Assembly (NCBI GenBank): GCA_009192285.1
Contig: CM018606.1
Coordinates: 548,081-612,080 of the forward strand
Origin: Morchella semilibera
Taxonomy: Eukaryota; Ascomycota; Pezizomycetes; Pezizales; Morchellaceae
Length of the DNA: 64,000 bases
Reading direction: 5' to 3'
The notes beneath the pieces were generated by a model. It did no database searches. It was not told the origin of the DNA and worked only from the letters and a program-made list of their open reading frames with translations. This document shows positions 57,454 to 64,000 of the stretch, piece after piece; within the stretch, counting starts at the first letter, position 1; each line of letters begins with the position of its first letter. The position numbers and the translations under genes were made by a program.

Positions 57454-59145
57454 GTTTTTGTGGTTTTAGAGTATGTAGTAATTTAATCAGCCTATTATAT
57501 TATCTGATATTGACTTGAGCCACACGGGTGATATGACGAGTAAGGGGGCAGCCTAGAACACCCTATTAAGAAAGAGTGAGATATTTACCAACTAGAGACG
57601 GGGGCGGGCCTGGGCTTATCAATAGAGGGTTCTGCTGTACGGTGACCAAAGTAGCTAGACAATGAGATTCCATCTACTATAAAGCCCTATATCAGGTCCC
57701 ACCGCCGTTCGAAACAGCACATGGGAAAATTGCAATCCTTATGTGACGTTATCTGAAAAACATGTCATAGGTTATCACTCGCTGTTTCTAAACATCCGCT
57801 CTCCAATATCGAGTCTGGCAGCGAATATAATTCTTGTTATGTCTACCCCCAACACAGGAGGAAGTTCAGCTGCTCTTTTACAACATTTGCCCCGGCAGAG
57901 GGGCAGCAACGACACGATATAACAGTGGCCTAGACCCTGCCACAATTATTGCAGGGAGGATATATTTTCCCCGGCTCGCAGTAGTAATATAATCTCAACA
58001 CCGCTTGAGCCTACCCGCTACAGCTATAGTGGCCCGCGAGACGCCCCTACTCGAGGCCTCTCTTGGGGCCTTTGCCTCGGACTGGACAACTACAACAACC
58101 TGCATTGAGATCAAGCATGGCGCCCTGTTAATTCTTGACCTTGGGTCGCTGAGATCTAGAGGGTTGGGAGGGTCGGCCATAATACTAGACGCTATAATCA
58201 TGGTCCATCACTCGGTCATCGGTGCTCACTCGGTGCTACACACTGCGCTGTTATGGCATGGACGGATATCGGGCAGGATTGCTTGTTCTAGAAATCGCGT
58301 GTTAGGCTTAGAGACAGCATAAATGAATGGACTAGGTATAACTCTATGAAGATATAAAGTAGAACCCCGGGGGGTGGAATATTTGATGGCTCTTGCTAGA
58401 TCCCAATGATAATCTCAACACGCTGTTAGGACATGGACGGATATCGGGCAGGATTGCTTGTTCTAGGAATCGCGTGTTGGGCTCAGAAACGGACTAAATA
58501 AATGGATAACTCTATCATGATATAAATCAAAGTAGAACCCCAGAGAGTAGAAAATTTAGTGGCTCTTGCTAGCTAACACATCTTGTTACCCGCCCTATAA
58601 AATAATTGATCTCCCATACAGGTTCTGGCCCTCCATTATAGGGGGCATCACGTCAGAATTGGCAACTTAATGGTTAAGCCCTAACACTAGAGACGGTACT
58701 GGTCGGACGAAATCGGGGTGAGGAGCCTATTAAGGAATTAATTAAAACTTATCTAGGGGGAGGAAGTAAATTCCTCGTTGGGCTTGGCACAGGGTTAGGG
58801 TCAGCGCTTAAAATAAATACTTACCCCGAGAACGTCACCAAGAGCAAGAAGTAAACACAGAATCCAGAGCCCCACAACATAATTCGATCTCTTTCAATAT
58901 AATAATACGGCACATGTAGCTACGTGGACAGGGTATGTCATGAAACTGAAAGGGAATGCATGTACCTACAGACGAAGGGGACAATCAAGGTCTATATACA
59001 TAATCTGATGGAAGTTTAAATAAATGTTGGAAAATAAAAAAAAGAGACAAAAATATTTATAACCAAGTATATATGTAAAATCCGTATCTGTAGTGATATA
59101 ATGATTACATGTAGTTAACCGACAACGCCGAGAACTATATTAGAG
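57454..59145. other. Gene-free spacer with a direct repeat
   Basis: No gene is supported. It contains a direct repeat (58246-58573), a degenerate MITE relative (58593-58650) and telomere-like AGGGTTAGGG at 58791-58800. Confidence 0.45.
58246..58573. repeat. Direct repeat of about 155 bp
   Basis: The copy at 58246-58400 and the copy at 58421-58573 share CATGGACGGATATCGGGCAG, GATTGCTTGTTCTAG, AGTAGAACCCC and TGGCTCTTGCTAG, with scattered differences and small indels. No inverted ends or coding frame are seen. Confidence 0.75.
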
Positions 59146-62100
59146 TTAGCGTCCGGAACATTTCAGGGTTTTATCGGGAGGATGAAAAATATATACCTCT
59201 TCTTCTAAGCCTGGCTCTTCTTCTGACTGATATTCACTGAGATCCCCTACGGACCCATCTTCCTCGACGTGACTGGCCTCCTGTTCTTGTTCGACGCCCT
59301 CCCCTGGTTCCTGTGTGTTGAGATCTTCCCTTACTTCCTGGGGTTTAAAATCATCCTCTGTGAGAAACCTTCCATGCACTATGTGTCCTATATGCGTCGC
59401 AATGTAGCTCTGCCCCTTCCGCCTAAACCCGATCAACTCACGCAATAGTGTGACCGGACTTTTTTCAAATGGAGATTGATCTGTCATCCCGACCCCCCCC
59501 CTATCTTTGGGAAGGACAAATCCGTCACTTTCTCTGGCGTCTCCGCCCTCCGAAGGGGCCCTTTCGTTCAGGCAAAGCCCAAGAAACCCACAAACCCTCT
59601 CATAGGTTTCGTAGTCACGAAAGTAGAGCTGCCCGGCAAAGATGTTGAGCTGATCAACCAAGGAAATGTCGGGCTTCCAAGAGGAGGGAGGCGACGGGAT
59701 TGTGCAGAAGTCGAGAAAGTCATAGAAAGGGGTAGATCGGGTGACCTGGGGGGAATACATGTGTAGAATAACCTTGGAGGACTTTCGGATATCAGGTAGA
59801 AGTCTGTTAACTTCGTAGGGGCTTATAATGAGCAAGATACTTTTGTCAACAGTACTCGAGAGAATCCAGTTAACCGGCCGCAGGAAGTCATCGGTTTTAT
59901 TACCCCTGAGCGGCAGCCCATCGATGACTCTACAGAAGTCCACCGTCGCCAGCAACTTTTGAGAGAAGGCAGTCGGCTGGACGAAGATTTTATTCGCTGA
60001 TGTCCTCTCAAGTACACTGAAGGCAGGGATGATACCTTTCGATCGACGAGAGTTGTTCTGTAGTGTCCCAGTCGATATGAACTGTTTGGTATCTTCGGAA
60101 ACGGCGTTTTTTGCTGGTCCGGCCTGTTCTGGTCGCTGGTTCTCCCTCTCACATTCCACTTCATGTGCAAGCTCCCTTTCTTGCTCTTCCAGCATCTTCG
60201 CCCCACGGAACGATTTGACGCCGAGAGAATCGCATTTCTCTAATATTTTTGATAGGTCGCTACCTTTGCGTGCCGACTTTCGATAGGATTCGATAGATTC
60301 CCCAATGAGACGATGAAAGCCGTAGTGTTCTATGAGTGTTTTAGACTCTTTCTCTCGTAGCTCTCCCGGGAATTCTCTTCCATCACCGATATAATTCCAC
60401 GCTTCGAGGTGCTTTTGATAATTTATTCCCTGTTTGGCCCAAATTGGAAGTAGCTTTTGAGTACCTGCGCAGGTCTCTTCCATGCACCAGTAAAGGACAT
60501 CACGAACGGTGATGGCATCGCGATTATCTTTCTTGGCAATTTCCATAATTTTCCTATCGATTTCAGGAGGGCCGCAGAACAGGACAGTGTGCCCGTTACC
60601 GAGTTTTCGCATGCGCATACATGCTATAATCAACCCTTATTAGCCCAACAACACTAATGGAGATTGATCGGATAGGATTCTCGCCTTGTACAAGTCTATC
60701 TTTAGTCAAATTAGGACCTAGTGTAACAGCGGCCCTTGTCTTTATGGGCAGCTTCAAATCAGTCCCCCTGGTGTGTGCCTCATCTAGGTAGACCAGACAC
60801 CTATCCAACCTGTCTGCGAACGCAGAGATCATCAACGGCTCCGGGTTGCCATATCTTGTTATTACCGTCAACACATCATTATCATCGAAATAAACCGCCG
60901 CATGGGCATGAAAATCTGAGACAAGGCTCAGCCATGTTTTGGCCACTTCATGATTCCTTAGTTCTAAAACCTGTGCGCCAACGTCTAGCAAAACATCGAT
61001 TTGTCGACCATCTGGCCGTTTAACAAGTATTTTGAGCAGCTCTACGACACTAACCCGCTCATCATTATCCGGGCCTCCAGCTATACATTTATAACGATTA
61101 TCATCCTGGAGAAGATAGCTTAATACCCGGGCATTGGTGTTCATCTGCTCAATCGTATCAAATTGCTCGATGGATAACGGAAGGAGATAGCGATTATCAT
61201 TGGTTCCACTGAACCCAGTCGTTGGATTTGTCTTTGAAGCAGCAACATCCCAGCCTGATGTGGATAGTTTGTAAGGGAACTCTTTGGCCTCTTTGGGAAA
61301 TACGACTCCGGAGAGATACGAGTCGATAACAGCTTTATTGTAGCGGAATGTCGGATATATTGTCTTTTCCCACTGCACTCTATCTTCAAGATTGATCCCG
61401 TTCAGTCGTTGGAGGTAAGGCTTCGGGAGAACTACGCCATTTATCCATCGTTCGTACTGCAGGGACGGATTGTCTGATTTGTAGAGATTCTTGAAACATG
61501 TCTCCAACTGCTCCTTATCCAGGCCACCGTAGTAGTAGCTAAGGCATGTTAACGTAATGGCGACATCGGGATGACTGAATTCTGCCTTTCCAGATGGTGA
61601 ATCTTTAGCTCGATACGGCACGGCGAGGAGAGAACGTTTAAGATCGAGGCCGTAGTCAACTTTCCACCTCTTTTCTTTGAGTGAAAAAAGCAGAATATTG
61701 TGAGCAATTAAGCCACGGAGGAGATAGAGTATATCGTTGGTTATACTGTTTTTATTGAGATATCCAAAGAGAGGGGCAGCTTCTTCTTCGGTCATGTTGG
61801 CATCGCTGATAAACCTAGTGGTTAGTGCTCGCATCTCGGTGCGAAAAAGTCGAAAAGAAACCGAAAGACGCTGATCTATATATGAGTTAAGGAATGAGTA
61901 TTGTTACAGTCTCACCATTTCCCTTCCTAGCTTCCCAGGGGTAATGCCACACCTTCAACAATTCTTCCTGCAATTTCACTCAATAGACTTCTACCGGCGT
62001 CCAGGTTGAGGATTCGTATTGACCCAAACCTCGTTGGGTCTTCGTGTCTCTCCATCTCAAAGTCTTGCACACTGGTTTTTAAATTGCTGAAGTGCGTTTT

Positions 62101-64000
62101 GATTAAATCGAATATCTCTTGAATGATAATCCACCGATCAGGATGGCTTTGTATTGGTACTGGGTCCCCGATTGTATAGATCAGTTCATGCTTGACATTC
62201 AGAATCTCGTCGCTCTCGTCCAGAATATCCCTCGAGGTCTCATCTAACCATCTTTGGGTATCGAGCAATAGCCGCGCAACTTGTTTATCATATTTCTTCC
62301 CTGTTCCTCCTACGCGCTCGCTCCTTCTTCCGGATTCATATGTGGAGTTGTAAAGCCATTCTAAACCGAGGAGTTTAAAAGACAGAATATGCTCTGGCTG
62401 GACTAACAGTACTCCGCGGTTCTTCAGGCAATCATCGTACAGCTGCTTAATCACACTGATCTCGTTTTTGCCCATAGAAATACCCCTCGAGAATGGCATG
62501 AAGAAGATTCGGCGGTTCACTAGACCGCAAAGCTTCTGAACGAGCGTTTGAAACATCTGTCCCGATAACGGTTTCAGCACCACAACGCGCACCAACTTCT
62601 CAGCGTCTGCAAGTGATGCTGCGACAATTGGGACAATCACGGAGGTCTTTCCTTCACCCATACATAATTGCATGATTTTGTTCGAGTTCCCAGGGGGCGC
62701 AATCATCTTGGATGCAATATCGGCCTGTACCGAGCGGATGAGTAAGTTATTTTCAATCTCTATAAGGAGCCAGTCGGGATAGTTTAGGGGGTCCCATTTC
62801 TCATGTCCAATGTTCTCGAATTCTTTGAAGAAATCAGAGCTTATCTCGCGAGTTATTATTCCTTTCGGGCCGGAGATTCGGATGAGGCGATCATATCGCT
62901 GAACAGTCGCCATGGCGAGAGCATAGGTTATAAATACTTTTTTCCACTCTGGCGATAGCTGATTGGTGTAGTTGGTAGCCAATTGTTGGAGAAATAGGGT
63001 CGGGCAAAGACGGGGCCAGAGACCGGCTTGAGAGACCATAAAGGCACTACCGATCAGCTGTGGCCCCAACTGCTTTTCAATAGCCCCGAAGACAGTCCGC
63101 ATATACCACTCCGAATTTCTACGCAGAGCTTTCAAGGAAAATTCAAACTCCTCAGCCGAGTCCGGGGGTGCCAGCTCAGTTCGAAACGCCTCGATGCTCT
63201 TCTCAAGATCGTTTGTGTATTTCTTTTGGAGTTTTCCATTGTGTGAAGCTTGGAAGTCCCGCAATAGATCTTCAAGGCCATTGTCTTTGGGTTTTGAACT
63301 ATAAACGATAGGATTCTCCACCTTAAGATTTGGTAGTGGTGGTAGGGTAGGAGGTGGGCGCTTCAGAAGGTCAGAAAGTCGTATAGTACTTTGCGGTTTG
63401 GATGGGCTGTATTCGCATGGCGTAAAATGATAAAGAGAAAGGATAGGTTCCTGATAGTTGTGGACCGTATTTAAAATCTGTTGCACCTCGAAAATATGAT
63501 CCCGAAACTCGGAATTACGTCTCCAGTTCTCAAAGCATGGCTCGACGGCCAAAATTGCGGCGGGAACATCATATAAGGGGTAAGCCGCCTCATCAGCGAC
63601 ACTACACTCAAGACTTGGCCAAGATGATCGTAACTCGCGCGCCATATTCCTGGCTTGTATCTCCTTATTCTTGTTAAATGCATTCGAGCGTCGCTGTTGA
63701 GCATCCTGTTCACTCTCGAGAGGCCAGGAATCCAGTTGAGACTCCTCGCTGTCTTCATAGGGTATGGCGTGGGCTTGGATAACGCTAAAAAGAATCTCTT
63801 CTTTAGGCTCGTATCCATGCGAAAGATCATAGGAAGGGTGAATTGGAGGTTCGATTGCCTTGAATGCCTCGACAGTGCCAAATGCCATCAAAGTCTCGAT
63901 GATTTTAAGTTCGATCTTCCCAAGATATGCTAAAGTGGTTAGAAGGAATAGCCACTCATATTTCTCAGAAGGTCCACCCCCTCCTCTTAACGCATTGTAC
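59146..64000 (-). CDS. DUF3638/DUF3645 giant P-loop protein, C-terminal part (partial)
   Basis: Three exons in the window encode about 1571 residues: 61953-64000 (open to the edge), 60685-61875 and 60624-downstream, i.e. 59146-60623. Whole proteins of this family are usually around 3000 residues, so the N-terminal half lies outside. Near the edge, YEWLFLLTTLAYLGKIELKI precedes the P-loop MGEGKTSVIVPIVAASLADA (Walker A GEGKTS at 62641-62661 region). DESDEI (about 62206-62220) is a DEAD-like Walker B, and YLDEAHTRGTDLKLP with RAAVTLGPNLTKDRLVQ and ACMRMRKLGNG are later conserved blocks. These suggest a SecA/helicase-like ATPase core. Databases often call such proteins ubiquitinyl hydrolase, but no deubiquitinase triad is visible here. 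The 61876-61952 intron is GT-AG; the 60624-60684 intron appears to be GC-AG. The C-terminal ~250 residues are charged and acidic (SEEEPGLEEE). Confidence 0.88.

Overview
The window looks like nuclear DNA of a filamentous ascomycete (Pezizomycotina). The evidence is short introns (mostly 48-80 nt) with GTATGT/GTAAGT-type donors and CTAAC/CTGAC-like branch sites, and protein families typical of these fungi: lipase-like (SesB-type) hydrolase fusions with NACHT or ankyrin repeats, But2-type secreted proteins, WSC-like remnants and the very large DUF3638/DUF3645 P-loop protein. Gene density is low: about ten genes or gene remnants in 64 kb, separated by AT-rich spacers, minisatellites and small terminal-inverted-repeat elements. 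A repeat-rich genome of the Pezizomycetes type would fit, but the species cannot be named from sequence alone.

Layout. 1-9.8 kb is accessory DNA: GGT-rich and 20-bp minisatellites, several dispersed repeats, a broken zinc-finger gene and two copies of a CATCAGCAA-ended MITE, one with a related empty site at 5.47 kb. 9.9-11.4 kb (-) holds a frameshifted member of an unnamed multicopy family whose intact relative lies at 52.8-55.1 kb (-). 11.8-20.5 kb holds a head-to-head pair: a hydrolase-ankyrin gene (-) and a hydrolase-NACHT gene (+), with a 369-bp TA-flanked inverted-repeat element between their starts. 23.5 kb (+) is a small unknown gene. 27.9-28.5 kb (-) encodes a secreted But2-like protein. 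33.6-35.5 kb (-) encodes a four-helix membrane protein with a large extracellular domain. 42.0-43.4 kb (-) and 48.3-49.7 kb (+) encode two IRG-type (interferon-inducible-GTPase-like) GTPases that flank a small unknown gene at 46.2-46.9 kb (-). 56.7-57.5 kb (+) carries a degenerate WSC-like gene. 59.1-64.0 kb (-) is the C-terminal half of a DUF3638 protein that runs off the window edge.

How the genes may work together. Two gene sets resemble self/non-self or cell-autonomous defence modules: the divergent hydrolase/NLR-type pair and the two IRG-type GTPases. One GTPase has a predicted N-myristoylation signal encoded on its own six-codon exon; the other has a hydrophobic N-terminal membrane segment. 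The NACHT gene carries an apparent one-base frameshift and two substituted P-loop glycines (both compatible with G-to-A transitions), so it may be decaying or regulatory. All functional links are inferences from domain content and position.
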